A stretch of DNA of 28,340 nt from Oscillospiraceae bacterium (GTDB taxonomy: Bacteria > Bacillota > Clostridia > Oscillospirales > Oscillospiraceae). Numbering within the stretch: position 1 is the stretch's first letter; each line of letters opens with the position of its first letter. Made by a program: the position numbers and the translations under genes. The stretch covers positions 1 through 28,340 of the forward strand of contig JAHHRT010000010.1 in NCBI GenBank assembly GCA_020025615.1, read 5' to 3'. Positions 15,531 to 24,865 of the stretch are shown in pieces. The notes under the pieces were generated by a model. The model worked only from the letters and a program-made list of their open reading frames with translations, did no database searches and was not told the origin of the DNA.

Positions 15531-16714
15531 AAATTCTGGTGGTGTGCCAGTACTATGCTCCGGAGCCTTTTCGAATCCCGGATATTTGCCAGGGCCTCCA
15601 AAAGCGGGGCCACAGCGTAACCGTGGTCACCGGAACCCCCAACTATCCTGAGGGTGAAATCTACCCCGGCTATGAAAACGGCGCCCATGGGGATGAGATT
15701 CTGGACGGTGTCCGGGTCCATCGCTGCCCCATTGCGCCCAGAAAGCAGGGAGCTGTCCATCGCTTCCTCAATTACTATAGCTTTGTCTTTGAAGCCAACC
15801 GCTATCTCCGGGGGCTCAAAGAGGACTTTGACGTGGTGTTTGTCAACCAGCTTTCCCCGGTGATGATGGCAGAGCCTGCCCTCGCCTGGGCAAAACGCCA
15901 CGGGAAAAAATGTGTGCTCTACTGCCTGGACCTTTGGCCTGAAAGCCTGGTGGTGGGGGGCATCCAAAAGGGATCTCCCATCTACCGCTTCTTCCTGGGC
16001 GTTTCCAAGAGAATCTATCGGCGGGCGGATCGGATCCTGGTATCCTCTCATGGATTTTTGCCCTATTTTCAGGAGGTCCTGGGGATGGATCCGTCTCAAA
16101 TCCGCTATCTTCCCCAGTATGCAGAGGAGCTGTTTGGAGAAATCCCCCAGCCACCCCGGAAAGAGGAAGGGGCGGATTTTGTATTTGCCGGAAATGTGGG
16201 CATCACCCAGTCTGTGGAAACCATTGTGGAGGCTGCAAGGCTTCTGAAGGACGAGCCCGGCATCCGCATCCACATTGTGGGCGGCGGCGTCGCCCTGGAC
16301 CACTGCAAAACTCTGGCGGAGGGACTGCCCAACGTCACCTTCTATGGGCGCAGACCCTTGGAAGAGATGCCTGGATTTTATGCGATGGCGGATGCACTGC
16401 TCATCACTTTGGTGCGGGATCTTGTGATGTCGGTGAACTTCCCCGGCAAGATTCAGTCCTACATGGCGGCGGGAAAGCCGGTCATCGGTGCTATCGACGG
16501 GGAGACCCCGCGGCTCATTGGAGAGGCCCAGTGCGGCGAATGTGCTCCGGCTGAGGATTCCAAAGCTTTGGCGCAGATTTTGCTCCGGGCTGCCAGAAAC
16601 CCCGAGACCTGGAAGGTCTATGGGGAGAATTCCAGAAAATACTATGATGCCCATTTCCGAAAAGAAACCTTCCTGGATACATTGGAACAGGAATTGAAGG
16701 ATCATCTGTCATAG
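15527..16714 (+). CDS. GT-B glycosyltransferase, family 4 (WbuB-like)
   Basis: This 395-residue GT-B enzyme probably adds the second sugar to the lipid-linked acceptor. The N-terminal acceptor domain begins MKILVVCQYYAPEPFRIPDI and continues TGTPNYPEGEIYPGY. The C-terminal donor domain reads VFAGNVGITQSVETIVEAA, then FPGKIQSYMAAGKPVIGAIDGE. This pattern is shared with the WbuB group, some members of which transfer FucNAc; donor identity here is unknown. The ATG overlaps the previous TGA (ATGA) with GGAG directly upstream, so expression is coupled to the phosphoglycosyltransferase. Confidence 0.88.
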   Translation: MKILVVCQYYAPEPFRIPDICQGLQKRGHSVTVVTGTPNYPEGEIYPGYENGAHGDEILDGVRVHRCPIAPRKQGAVHRFLNYYSFVFEANRYLRGLKEDFDVVFVNQLSPVMMAEPALAWAKRHGKKCVLYCLDLWPESLVVGGIQKGSPIYRFFLGVSKRIYRRADRILVSSHGFLPYFQEVLGMDPSQIRYLPQYAEELFGEIPQPPRKEEGADFVFAGNVGITQSVETIVEAARLLKDEPGIRIHIVGGGVALDHCKTLAEGLPNVTFYGRRPLEEMPGFYAMADALLITLVRDLVMSVNFPGKIQSYMAAGKPVIGAIDGETPRLIGEAQCGECAPAEDSKALAQILLRAARNPETWKVYGENSRKYYDAHFRKETFLDTLEQELKDHLS

Positions 16715-16766
16715 GAATGTTTCGGAAAAGGGATGGATCATCCGGTAGGGGAGAAGGGAGATCACT

Positions 16767-17861
16767 TTGAAGTATCTGTTTATCAATTCTGTCGCCGGTG
16801 TGGGAAGCACCGGGCGCATTGTGGAGGAGACCTGCCGGGCGCTGATGGCCCAGGGACACCAGTGCTGCATTGCCTACGGAAGACGCAAAGCCAACTGTGA
16901 CGGCATCCAGACCATCCGCATTGATTCGGATTTCGACAATCACGTCAATGCGCTCCTGAACCGGGCTTTTGACAACAGCGGCTTTGGCACCCGAAACCCT
17001 ACCAAGAAGTTCCTGCGCTGGGTGCGGGACTATGACCCGGATGTGATTTGGCTTCACAACATCCATGGTTATTATATCCACGTGGGCCTCTTATTTGATT
17101 ATCTGCGAACCTGCGGCAAGGAGATTCGCTGGACCCTCCACGACTGCTGGGCCCTGACAGGCCACTGCGCCTATTTTGATTATGCGGGCTGTGACAAGTG
17201 GAAGACCCAGTGCTACCACTGCCCGGAGAAGAAAGCCTATCCTGCCAGCCTTTTGATGGATGGCAGCAGACGAAATTACCTGGCGAAGAAAGCCAGCTTT
17301 ACCGACATCCCCAATCTCACCCTGATTACCCCCTCTCAGTGGCTGGCAGATCGGGTGAAGCAGGGAATCCTGGGGGAGTATCCCATAGAAGTGATCCACA
17401 ACACGGTGGATGAGACCGTGTTTCGGCCCACGCCCAGCGATTTCCGGGAACGACACGGACTGACAGGAAAAAAGATTCTGCTGGGCGTTGCCAATGTCTG
17501 GGATGACCGAAAGGGGTTAAAAGATTTTGTGGCCCTTTCCCAGCGCCTGGACGATTCCTACAAAATTGTGCTGGTGGGGCTGACCCCGGAGCAGATGAAA
17601 ACCCTGCCCCCGGAGATTCTGGCTCTGCCCCGTACCGATAACGTAAAACAGCTGGCGGAAATCTACTCCGCCGCAGATCTATACTTAAATCCCAGCGTAG
17701 AGGAGACCTTTGGCATGACTGTGCTGGAAGCCCAGTGCTGCGGCACCCCCGCAGTGGTCTACCAGGGCACCGCCTGCCAGGAGGTTACAAACCTTTATGG
17801 CGGGATTGCAGTGCCAAGAGGGGTAGAAAACCTCTATCAGGCGGTTGTGGAACATAGTTAG
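16767..17861 (+). CDS. GT-B glycosyltransferase (WcaC-like), TTG start
   Basis: This 364-residue retaining GT-B enzyme has the donor-site motif EETFGMTVLEAQCCGTP (312-328), the EX7E element of GT4 enzymes. The N-terminal domain holds a cysteine/histidine cluster around HDCWALTGHC, AGCDKW and QCYHCP (C127, C134, C142, C149, C152). This arrangement recurs in the WcaC-like group, and its function is not known to me. The start is TTG at 16767, with GGGAG ending 6 nt upstream; no ATG or GTG is placed so well. The C-terminus stops soon after the EX7E region, so the protein is slightly short. The sugar donor is unknown. Confidence 0.88.
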   Translation: MKYLFINSVAGVGSTGRIVEETCRALMAQGHQCCIAYGRRKANCDGIQTIRIDSDFDNHVNALLNRAFDNSGFGTRNPTKKFLRWVRDYDPDVIWLHNIHGYYIHVGLLFDYLRTCGKEIRWTLHDCWALTGHCAYFDYAGCDKWKTQCYHCPEKKAYPASLLMDGSRRNYLAKKASFTDIPNLTLITPSQWLADRVKQGILGEYPIEVIHNTVDETVFRPTPSDFRERHGLTGKKILLGVANVWDDRKGLKDFVALSQRLDDSYKIVLVGLTPEQMKTLPPEILALPRTDNVKQLAEIYSAADLYLNPSVEETFGMTVLEAQCCGTPAVVYQGTACQEVTNLYGGIAVPRGVENLYQAVVEHS

Positions 17862-17873
17862 GAGATACCATTT

Positions 17874-19115
17874 ATGAAACGATATTCCTTCCCGGATAAG
17901 AAAGTCTATCAAGTTCTGTTTGTTCTGTTCCTGTTTTGTATGCTGATGACCAGCCGGGATACCATGTTCTGCCTGCATCTTTTGGGATTTTACCGTACCC
18001 AGCTGGTGGTTGTGCTCCTGTTGGCAGCGGTGGGAATCCTGTTCCTCTGGGTTCAGCGGAAAAACCTTCGGGAGATCTTTACAGATGGACGGATGTGGCT
18101 GATTCTGGGGGCGGCGGTGCTGATGCTGCTTCCCATGCTGGTGAAGCGGGACTGGCAGCTCATGTATTTCAGCATCCTGCTGAATATCTGCGCAGCCATT
18201 TTTCTTACGTACTTTGTGAGCCTGGAGCAGACTGCAAAATGCTATGTGGTGATTCTCACCGGGCTGTCTGCCTTTTCTGTGCTGGCAACCTATTTCCTTC
18301 GGATTCTGCCGGATCGGGGACTGCTTCCTGTGCCGGTGTTTGACAACGGTCGGGTGGACTTTTACAACTTCTTCCTGTCTATTGTCCCAATTGATTATGT
18401 GAAAAACAGAAACTTTGGTATTTTCCGGGAGCCCGGTGTTCATCAGTTCTTTCTGCTCCTGGGTTTGTTCCTCAATAACTACACAGCACAGTGGAAAAAG
18501 TCCTGGCAGCTGTGGACAGTGAATGCAGTTCTTGGCTTTACTATGCTCTCCACCTTTGCTACCGGCGGCCTGATTGAAATGGGCCTTCTGGTGATTTTCC
18601 TGTTCTGGGACAAAAAGTGGTATCGGGATAAGCGGGCCCGTTATGCGGCCTACGGCGTGATTTTGGCCCTGTGCGTGGCAGTGGCGGTGATTCTGATTCA
18701 GAAGAACAGCCTCTATTATGAGCTGATTGGTGTATTTGGAAAGTTCAAGGACAGCGATTCCGGCTCTTCCCGGCTGGATTCCATCTACATGGACCTGCAG
18801 TTCTTTCTGCACCATCCCATTTTTGGGGAGCGGCTGAGTACGGTGCTTCATGGGGTGGCGGACAATACCTCCTCTACCATGATTCAGTATGCGGCCTTCG
18901 GCGCAGTTACCGGCTCCCTCCATGTTGCGGCCTGGGGCTTTCTGGCCTGGGATCGGAAGCGGAATATCCTGGGAAATCTCCTGCTGCTGTTGATTTTGTT
19001 TATGTCCTTTAACACCCAGAATCTGATCTGGGACCTGTTCTTCTGGCTGTTCCCTGTGATGGCTTTGGCGGAACGGGGACTGCCTTTGCTTTCTGAACGC
19101 AGAAGAAAGAAGTAA
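17874..19115 (+). CDS. O-antigen/capsule polymerase-like membrane protein (Wzy)
   Basis: This 413-residue polytopic protein with about ten hydrophobic segments most likely polymerises flipped repeat units on the outer face of the membrane. Overall identity in this family is low. The GIFREPGVHQ motif (182-191) and the late loop SSRLDSIYMDLQFFLHHPIFGE (about 298-319) are typical Wzy/O-antigen ligase-like landmarks. The presence of a Wzx flippase in the same operon supports the polymerase role. A ligase of the WaaL type is the alternative. The AGGAGAT ribosome binding site overlaps the previous stop. Confidence 0.82.
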   Translation: MKRYSFPDKKVYQVLFVLFLFCMLMTSRDTMFCLHLLGFYRTQLVVVLLLAAVGILFLWVQRKNLREIFTDGRMWLILGAAVLMLLPMLVKRDWQLMYFSILLNICAAIFLTYFVSLEQTAKCYVVILTGLSAFSVLATYFLRILPDRGLLPVPVFDNGRVDFYNFFLSIVPIDYVKNRNFGIFREPGVHQFFLLLGLFLNNYTAQWKKSWQLWTVNAVLGFTMLSTFATGGLIEMGLLVIFLFWDKKWYRDKRARYAAYGVILALCVAVAVILIQKNSLYYELIGVFGKFKDSDSGSSRLDSIYMDLQFFLHHPIFGERLSTVLHGVADNTSSTMIQYAAFGAVTGSLHVAAWGFLAWDRKRNILGNLLLLLILFMSFNTQNLIWDLFFWLFPVMALAERGLPLLSERRRKK

Positions 19116-19120
19116 ACTTT

Positions 19121-19945
19121 ATGGAAAGAGAAATTTTAGAGCAAGTGCAGCCGGTGCTCCTGGAAATTGCCCGGGAGATCAAGCGGGTCTGCGAGGAAAA
19201 TAATATTCGGTATTTTATGTATCGGGGCACGTTCCTGGGGGCGGTTCGCCACCAGGGGTTTATCCCCTGGGACGATGACATGGACTTTGCCATGCTTCGG
19301 GAGGACTATGAGAAGTTCCGAAAGATTGCCCCGGAAAAGATGGATTCCCGGTACTGCTTCCAGGACTGGCACACAGACACGGGCTATGCCCATCCCTTCG
19401 GCAAGGTTCGAAAGCGGGGCACCCGGTATGTGGAGGCCAAATGCCGTCCTCTGGCGGAAAATGGCTTCTATGTGGATATCTACCCGCTGGATTTTGCGCC
19501 CGAGGACCCGGCCCAGCGGGCAAAGCTTGCCCGGCAGCAGCTCCATCTTTATCGGGTGAAGCTGATGAAGTCCAAGTACACCCCCTGGAAAGAGGGGGAC
19601 AAGGTGATTATGAAAAAACGCATCGGCTATCTGCTCTATCAGACCGCTGCCCTGTTTGTGAGTCAGAAGACCTTGATTCGTACATATGAAAAAATTTCCC
19701 AGGTCCCGGCAGGAGATACCCTCTATGAGCAGAGTGCCCTGCCCAGAGCCTATTACTTCGATCGGGCCTGGTGTGAGAATCTTCGGGATTATCCCTTTGA
19801 TGGGGAGTGCTTCCCCGGCCCGGAGGACTATGACAGCTTTTTGAGCAGTCTCTATGGGAACTATATGCAGCTGCCCCCGGAAGGGCAGCGTGAAAACCGC
19901 CACCAGATCATGGAGCTGGACTTCGGTGAGACCGCGGCGGTCTGA
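19121..19945 (+). CDS. LicD-family phosphotransferase
   Basis: This 274-residue protein belongs to the LicD family, nucleotidyltransferase-fold enzymes that transfer phosphocholine or related phospho-groups from CDP-activated donors onto glycans. The hallmark FMYRGTFLGAVRHQGFIPWD leads directly into the acidic metal-binding DDDMD (51-55). A second conserved block is NGFYVDIYPLD. It likely decorates the repeat unit with a phosphodiester-linked substituent. No licA/licC choline kinase or cytidylyltransferase is in the window, so the donor is open (choline, ethanolamine, glycerol or ribitol types). The Shine-Dalgarno region is only A/G-rich (AGAAGAAAGAAG) and weak. The gene lies 5 nt after the polymerase stop. 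Confidence 0.92.
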   Translation: MEREILEQVQPVLLEIAREIKRVCEENNIRYFMYRGTFLGAVRHQGFIPWDDDMDFAMLREDYEKFRKIAPEKMDSRYCFQDWHTDTGYAHPFGKVRKRGTRYVEAKCRPLAENGFYVDIYPLDFAPEDPAQRAKLARQQLHLYRVKLMKSKYTPWKEGDKVIMKKRIGYLLYQTAALFVSQKTLIRTYEKISQVPAGDTLYEQSALPRAYYFDRAWCENLRDYPFDGECFPGPEDYDSFLSSLYGNYMQLPPEGQRENRHQIMELDFGETAAV

Positions 19946-19969
19946 AATTCAATGTTAGGAGATTCGGAA

Positions 19970-21136
19970 ATGCACATTGTCTATGCAGTGACCACCTGTT
20001 CGGATCGGGTTTACCAGCAGCTTTTCGGCAATGCCCCGGTCAAGCCGGCCTTTCAGTCCCAGAAATATCACAGACTGCTTATTGAAGGTCTGGCGGCCCA
20101 GGCACGGGTGGACGTGGTTGCCAATCCCCCGGTGAATCCCTCTCTCATGGAGACCGCCCGAATTTCTCTGCCTGCGGAGACTGCCGGGGGGGCCGTCTAT
20201 CACTACATCCCCGCCATCCGAAATCCTCTGCGAAAGACCCTGGCGGTGGGATTTGGCACCTTCTTCAAGACCATTCACTATGCCCGCCGGGATTCCGCTG
20301 TGGTAGTGGACTGCCTGAACCGGGTGGCGGCGCTGGCCGGTATGCTGGGGGCGAAGGTTCGGGGCTGCCCCTGTGTGGGCATTGTCACAGATCTGCCGGA
20401 TATGCTGGGGGGCGGACGTTTTTCCAAAGCCATGGCGAATTTTGTCATCCGCCACTGCACCCACTATGTGCTCCTGACCCAGGCCATGAACGGCTACCTG
20501 AATCACGACAAAAAGCCCTATGTGATTTTGGAAGGACAGTCTGATATTGCCATGAAGGCAAAACTGCCCTCGCTGGAAGAGAAGCTCCAGCCACGGGTGT
20601 GCCTCTATGCAGGCGGGGTCAGCAAGCAGTATGGCCTGCCCCAGCTGGTAGAGGGATTCCTGAAAGCAGATCTTCCCAATGTCCAGCTTCACATCTACGG
20701 TCCCGGTGACTATGTGGAGGAATTAAAGAAAGTGGAGGATTCCCGGGTCTTCTACGGCGGAATGTTGTTGAGCTCGGAGATCGTGGAAAAGGAGCGGCAG
20801 GCCACCCTTTTGGTCAATCCCCGCCCAACCCATGAGGAATATGTGAAATACTCCTTCCCCTCCAAAACCATGGAATATATGGCATCCGGCACCCCGGTGC
20901 TCACCACCGTGCTTCCCGGTATGCCTAAGGAATACTATCCCCATGTCTTCTTCATCCAGGAAGAGACCCCGGAGGGGATCACCAAGGCCCTCAAAGAGGT
21001 ATTCGCCCATAGTGACGAGGCCCTTCTCGACAAGGGAGAGCTTGCCCGGGCCTTTGTACTGAACACCCGCAACAATGTGGTCCAGGCAGGAAAAATCCTG
21101 GCTATGCTGAAGAAACAGAAGGGAAGAAAAGCATGA
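19970..21136 (+). CDS. GT-B glycosyltransferase
   Basis: This 388-residue protein has an N-terminal Rossmann domain (MHIVYAVTTCSDRVYQQLFG) and a C-terminal donor domain. The latter has LYAGGVSKQYGLPQLVEGF (212-230), HIYGPGDYVEEL and NPRPTHEEYVKYSFPSKTMEYM (about 283-304). Its final motif, SFPSKTMEYMASGTPVL, takes the place of the classical EX7E and is common in capsule GT4/GT1 enzymes. Donor and acceptor are unknown. The ATG at 19970 has AGGAG 8 nt upstream; an ATG at 19952 precedes this site and is rejected. The stop overlaps the next start (ATGA). Confidence 0.85.
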   Translation: MHIVYAVTTCSDRVYQQLFGNAPVKPAFQSQKYHRLLIEGLAAQARVDVVANPPVNPSLMETARISLPAETAGGAVYHYIPAIRNPLRKTLAVGFGTFFKTIHYARRDSAVVVDCLNRVAALAGMLGAKVRGCPCVGIVTDLPDMLGGGRFSKAMANFVIRHCTHYVLLTQAMNGYLNHDKKPYVILEGQSDIAMKAKLPSLEEKLQPRVCLYAGGVSKQYGLPQLVEGFLKADLPNVQLHIYGPGDYVEELKKVEDSRVFYGGMLLSSEIVEKERQATLLVNPRPTHEEYVKYSFPSKTMEYMASGTPVLTTVLPGMPKEYYPHVFFIQEETPEGITKALKEVFAHSDEALLDKGELARAFVLNTRNNVVQAGKILAMLKKQKGRKA

Positions 21137-22395
21137 AGGTTCTGTGGCTGTGCAATATGGTCCCGGGCTGCGTCCAGGAAGCACTGGGGGGAAAGTCCGG
21201 GGGCGGTCTGTGGACCGACCATGTGCTCTCGGATCTTCAGGCCCAGGGAAATATCACCATTCGGATTCTCTGCCCCTGGCGTGATTCCCAGGAGGGAATC
21301 TTAGGAAACGGGTGCAGCTTCTGCACCTTCCCAAAGGAAAAGCCGGAGACGGTTTCTCCCCAGCAGGAAACGCTGTTTTTAGAGGAACTGCGGAGCTTCC
21401 GACCGGATGTGATTCATATCTGGGGTACGGAGTTCGGCCACACCCTGGCGATGGTTCGGGCCTGTGAGACCATGGGCTGGCTGGACCGTACTGTGGTGGG
21501 CATCCAGGGCCTTTGTCATTATGTGGCGCAGCACTACACCGAGGGTTTGCCCCTGGGGGTGCAGCTGGGCTTTACCCTCCGGGATTTTCTGCGGCAGGAT
21601 AATCTTTTGCAGCAGCAGAAGACCTTTTTCCGCCGGGGAGACCGGGAGATGGAAGCCATTTCCAAGGTTCGTCATGTGATGGGCCGGACCCACTGGGACC
21701 GGGCCTGCATCCGGCAGTGGAACCCCCAGGCAAAGTATCACTTCTGCAATGAGACATTGCGGGAGGAATTCTATACCGGGGCCTGGACTTATGAAAGCTG
21801 CCAGAAGCACCGAATCTTCACTTCCAGCCGCCTCTATCCCATCAAGGGATTTCATTATGTGCTGGAGGCATTTGCCCAGGTCCGCAGGGAATACCCCGAT
21901 GCGGTTCTGGCAGTACCCGGGAAGGACCCTCTGGCGGGCGGGATGAAAGCCCGTCTGCGCCAGGACAGCTATGCCCGGTATCTGGCCCGGCTGGTGAAGA
22001 AATACCAGCTCCAGGGCCATGTGGAATATCTGGGGAGCCTGACGGCAGAGCAGATGAAACAGGAAGATTTGAAGGCCAATGTGTTTGTCCTGGCATCTAC
22101 CGTGGAGAATTCTTCCAATTCTCTGGGGGAGGCCATGCTCCTGGGTGTGCCCTGTGCGGCTTCGGATGTGGGCGGCGTAACCACCATGCTGCACCCGGGG
22201 GAGGGGATTGTCTATCCTTCGGCGGAGCCCAATATGCTGGCGGAGGCTATTTTGGAGATTTTCCGCCGGGAGGACCAGGCGGAAGCCATGGGGGCAAAGG
22301 CGGCAGAACACGCCCGAAAGACCCATGACCCCGCCCAGAATCTACAGAGCCTTTTGACAATCTACCGGGAGCTTGCCGGGGAGGAAAACCAATGA
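21133..22395 (+). CDS. GT-B glycosyltransferase
   Basis: This 420-residue protein starts MKVLWLCNMVPGCVQEALGG and carries IHIWGTEFGH in the acceptor domain. The C-terminal donor domain reads FTSSRLYPIKGFHYVLEAFA, then VEYLGSLTAEQM and STVENSSNSLGEAMLLGVP, a variant EX7E region. It is clearly a GT4-like enzyme of the surface polysaccharide cluster with unknown sugar specificity. The first 30 residues include a glycine stretch (GGKSGGGLW) that probably forms the acceptor-side loop. The ATG overlaps the previous TGA, and its own TGA overlaps the next ATG. The chain 19970-23369 is thus translationally coupled. Confidence 0.85.
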   Translation: MKVLWLCNMVPGCVQEALGGKSGGGLWTDHVLSDLQAQGNITIRILCPWRDSQEGILGNGCSFCTFPKEKPETVSPQQETLFLEELRSFRPDVIHIWGTEFGHTLAMVRACETMGWLDRTVVGIQGLCHYVAQHYTEGLPLGVQLGFTLRDFLRQDNLLQQQKTFFRRGDREMEAISKVRHVMGRTHWDRACIRQWNPQAKYHFCNETLREEFYTGAWTYESCQKHRIFTSSRLYPIKGFHYVLEAFAQVRREYPDAVLAVPGKDPLAGGMKARLRQDSYARYLARLVKKYQLQGHVEYLGSLTAEQMKQEDLKANVFVLASTVENSSNSLGEAMLLGVPCAASDVGGVTTMLHPGEGIVYPSAEPNMLAEAILEIFRREDQAEAMGAKAAEHARKTHDPAQNLQSLLTIYRELAGEENQ

Positions 22396-23369
22396 AAGAA
22401 AATGCACTGCTCACCGTGATTGTTCCGGTGTACAACGGAGAAAAATACCTGGAGCAATGCGTGGGCTCCATCCGGCAGCAGACCTATGAAAATATGGAAA
22501 TCCTGCTGGTGGATGACGGCTCCCCGGACCGTTCCGGCGAGATGTGCGATGAATACGCGGCCCAGGATTCTCGAATCCGGGTGATTCACAAGGAGAATGA
22601 GGGCCAGTCCCTGGCGAGAAACCTGGCCATTGATCAGGCTCGGGGACAGTACATCACCTTTGTGGACTGCGACGACTGGATTGCGCCCCAGGCCTATGAA
22701 GAGATGGTGGCCCTGATGGAACGCACCGGGGCTAAAATCGTCTGCGGCGGTCGGTACAATGTCAGCGAAAAAACCGGGGAACGGACCTTGGGCCTCTGCC
22801 CCCAGCGGGAAGAGGTGCTGGACTGCCCCCAGATGCTCACCCGGATGTTTACCTGGCAGGGGTGCGACAGTGCCCCCTGCGATAAGATTTTCTGCCGAAG
22901 TCTCTTTGAGGGGGTGCGCTTCCCTCGGGAGATTGGCAGTGAGGACATTGGTGTTCTCTACAAGCTGGTGATTCGGGCACAGAAAATCGCCATGTATCCC
23001 AAGCCCTATTATCACTATTTGCAGCGGGCGGGAAGCACCTCCTATGGGCAGGTGTCTCCGCGGCTCTTCCATTTCCCTCTGCGCACTGAGACCCTTTACG
23101 AGGATATTTGCGCCCAGGTGCCGGAAGCCATCGCCCCTGCCCGGTATCTCCGGGTTCGGTCCCTGGCCTATCCGCTGCTGCTTCTGGACCAGGCGGATGC
23201 CCAAACCCGGAAGCCCTATGAAAGCCAGATGAAACGCTGCCGCAGTCATCTGCGCAGGCACATCTGGTTCCTGCTCACAGGCCCCTATTTTGGAAAACAG
23301 GAGCGTCTGACCGATATTCTGCTGGCGTTCAACTGGTATCGGGGACTTCGCAGGCTTTACCACAGATAA
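22392..23369 (+). CDS. Family 2 (GT-A) glycosyltransferase
   Basis: This 325-residue inverting GT-A glycosyltransferase has the nucleotide-binding LLVDDGSPDRSG (38-49) and the DxD-type metal motif FVDCDDWI (90-97). The acceptor-side acidic motif is EIGSEDIGVLYKL. The C-terminal about 110 residues are predicted helical and diverge from those of other members. It is a paralogue of the enzyme at 27124-28095: the first 100 residues align almost continuously. A strong GGGGAGG ribosome binding site precedes the ATG, which overlaps the previous stop. Sugar specificity cannot be deduced. Confidence 0.9.
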   Translation: MKENALLTVIVPVYNGEKYLEQCVGSIRQQTYENMEILLVDDGSPDRSGEMCDEYAAQDSRIRVIHKENEGQSLARNLAIDQARGQYITFVDCDDWIAPQAYEEMVALMERTGAKIVCGGRYNVSEKTGERTLGLCPQREEVLDCPQMLTRMFTWQGCDSAPCDKIFCRSLFEGVRFPREIGSEDIGVLYKLVIRAQKIAMYPKPYYHYLQRAGSTSYGQVSPRLFHFPLRTETLYEDICAQVPEAIAPARYLRVRSLAYPLLLLDQADAQTRKPYESQMKRCRSHLRRHIWFLLTGPYFGKQERLTDILLAFNWYRGLRRLYHR

Positions 23370-23384
23370 TTTTTTGGAGTGACT

Positions 23385-24767
23385 ATGAAAAAACAAAACC
23401 GAGTTGCTTTCTTTAATTTCCTCAGTGTAGTGCTGCTGCGGGGCATTTCCTTTTTTACAGGCCCCATCTTTTCCCGAATGTTGGGAACAGGCAACTACGG
23501 TGTGGTGTCCATTTATAACATCTGGGTCAGCGCAGTGGCAATCGTCTTTTCCATGCAGGTGGCGGGCACGCTGCCGACAGCGCGGGTAGAGTACCCGGAG
23601 GAAAAGCAGGACGGCTACCATTCTTCCATTCTGACCATGGCAATGACGTCCTTTTTGACGCTTTCTGTCATTGTGATGCTGTTTTGCCGACCGATTGCAT
23701 CGGCACTGCACCTGGACACCATTCTGGTGCCGCTGCTGCTGTTTCACGCGTTCTGCAATTTCTGTGCACAGTTTTTGAATCAGAAATTTGTCTATGAGTA
23801 CCGCGCAGACCTCAACTGTCTGATATCTGTACTGGTAGCGGTGCTGACCTTGGTTCTCAGCATCGTGTTCATCAAGCTGCTGCCCTCGGAGCAGGGCTAC
23901 TACGGTCGAATCCTGGGCGTGGCCCTCACCTATTGCACAGTGGGCGTGTTTGCCTGCGTCTATATTCTGCGCAAGGGTAAGGTGTTCTACAACCGGGAGT
24001 ACTGGAAATTCTGTCTGCCGCTGTCCCTGCCCCTGGTATTCTACACCCTCTCTGACCTGATTCTGGGTCAGAGCGACCGTGTGATGATTCAACATATGAT
24101 GAGTGACAGTGCGGCTGGACAGTACAGCTATGCTCTGAACTTCGCCATGATTATGTTCACGATCTTCACGGCCCTCAATACCAGCTGGTGCCCCTTCTTC
24201 TTTGATGACATGAAGTATGGACGCAGGGAGAGCGTGGTCCGTCAGGGAAAGAATTTCGCAGAGCTGTATACGGTGCTCAGTGTTGGGTTCCTGCTGCTCT
24301 ATCGAGAGGTGTTCCGAATTTATGCCAGCCGGGACTACTGGCCTGCAATGAACTGCATCCCTGTTTTTGTGGCGGGTTATTACTTCAATTTCCTGTGTAC
24401 ATTCCCCATTAACTATGAGTATTACCGCCAAAAAACCAAGGCGGTGGCGGTTATCACAGTGGTGGTTTCCGCAGTGAACATTGTACTCAATTTCGTGCTC
24501 ATTCAGCAGATGGGAATGTTGGGTGCAGCCATTGCCACCACGGTTTCCCACAGTCTGCAATTCCTCCTGCATTACGGCTATGTGCGGCTGGTCCTGGGAG
24601 AATATCCGTTCCCTGTCAGAAGCTGGCTGGTGCCCGGTCTGCTGTTCCTGGCGGTAATGGTGCTGGTTTTTGCATCCCCGAAGCTGTGGATTCTCCGCTG
24701 GTGCCTGGGTGCTGCATTGGGCCTTTGGGAGCTGGTGCGGATTAAGAAAAGAAAATCCCTGTTCTAA
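23385..24767 (+). CDS. Lipid-linked oligosaccharide flippase (Wzx, MOP superfamily)
   Basis: This 460-residue integral membrane protein with about 12 hydrophobic segments most likely flips undecaprenyl-PP-linked repeat units across the membrane. The N-terminal stretch ISFFTGPIFSRMLGTGNYG and the central QSDRVMIQHMMSDSAAGQYS match the polysaccharide-transporter (RfbX/Wzx) family. The C-terminal half has the usual polysaccharide-biosynthesis C domain. The ATG at 23385 lies 5 nt after TTGGAG; a GTG at 23379 overlaps that site and is unlikely. It is the last gene before a strong terminator. Confidence 0.92.
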   Translation: MKKQNRVAFFNFLSVVLLRGISFFTGPIFSRMLGTGNYGVVSIYNIWVSAVAIVFSMQVAGTLPTARVEYPEEKQDGYHSSILTMAMTSFLTLSVIVMLFCRPIASALHLDTILVPLLLFHAFCNFCAQFLNQKFVYEYRADLNCLISVLVAVLTLVLSIVFIKLLPSEQGYYGRILGVALTYCTVGVFACVYILRKGKVFYNREYWKFCLPLSLPLVFYTLSDLILGQSDRVMIQHMMSDSAAGQYSYALNFAMIMFTIFTALNTSWCPFFFDDMKYGRRESVVRQGKNFAELYTVLSVGFLLLYREVFRIYASRDYWPAMNCIPVFVAGYYFNFLCTFPINYEYYRQKTKAVAVITVVVSAVNIVLNFVLIQQMGMLGAAIATTVSHSLQFLLHYGYVRLVLGEYPFPVRSWLVPGLLFLAVMVLVFASPKLWILRWCLGAALGLWELVRIKKRKSLF

Positions 24768-24787
24768 TACCTTAAAAAATACATTCT

Positions 24788-24818
24788 GCCGCCCCGGATT
24801 TGTTCCGGGGCGGCTTTT
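24788..24818 (+). terminator. Intrinsic terminator after wzx
   Basis: A perfect 11-bp GC-rich stem (24788-24798 with 24804-24814) closes a TTTGT loop and is followed by TTTT. It sits 20 nt after the flippase stop and separates the two polysaccharide transcription units. Confidence 0.92.
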
Positions 24819-24836
24819 GCGTAAGGTGTTTCCGGG

Positions 24837-24865
24837 TTGAAAACACAGGGAAAATGATGTACAAT
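24837..24865 (+). promoter_or_regulatory. Promoter of the second polysaccharide unit
   Basis: TTGAAA (24837-24842) and TACAAT (24860-24865) are spaced exactly 17 nt apart, directly after the terminator. Transcription from about 24872 gives a leader of roughly 110 nt before the glycosyltransferase start. The leader holds a weak CGGA/TCCG hairpin (24935-24947) and otherwise no structure I recognise. Confidence 0.75.
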
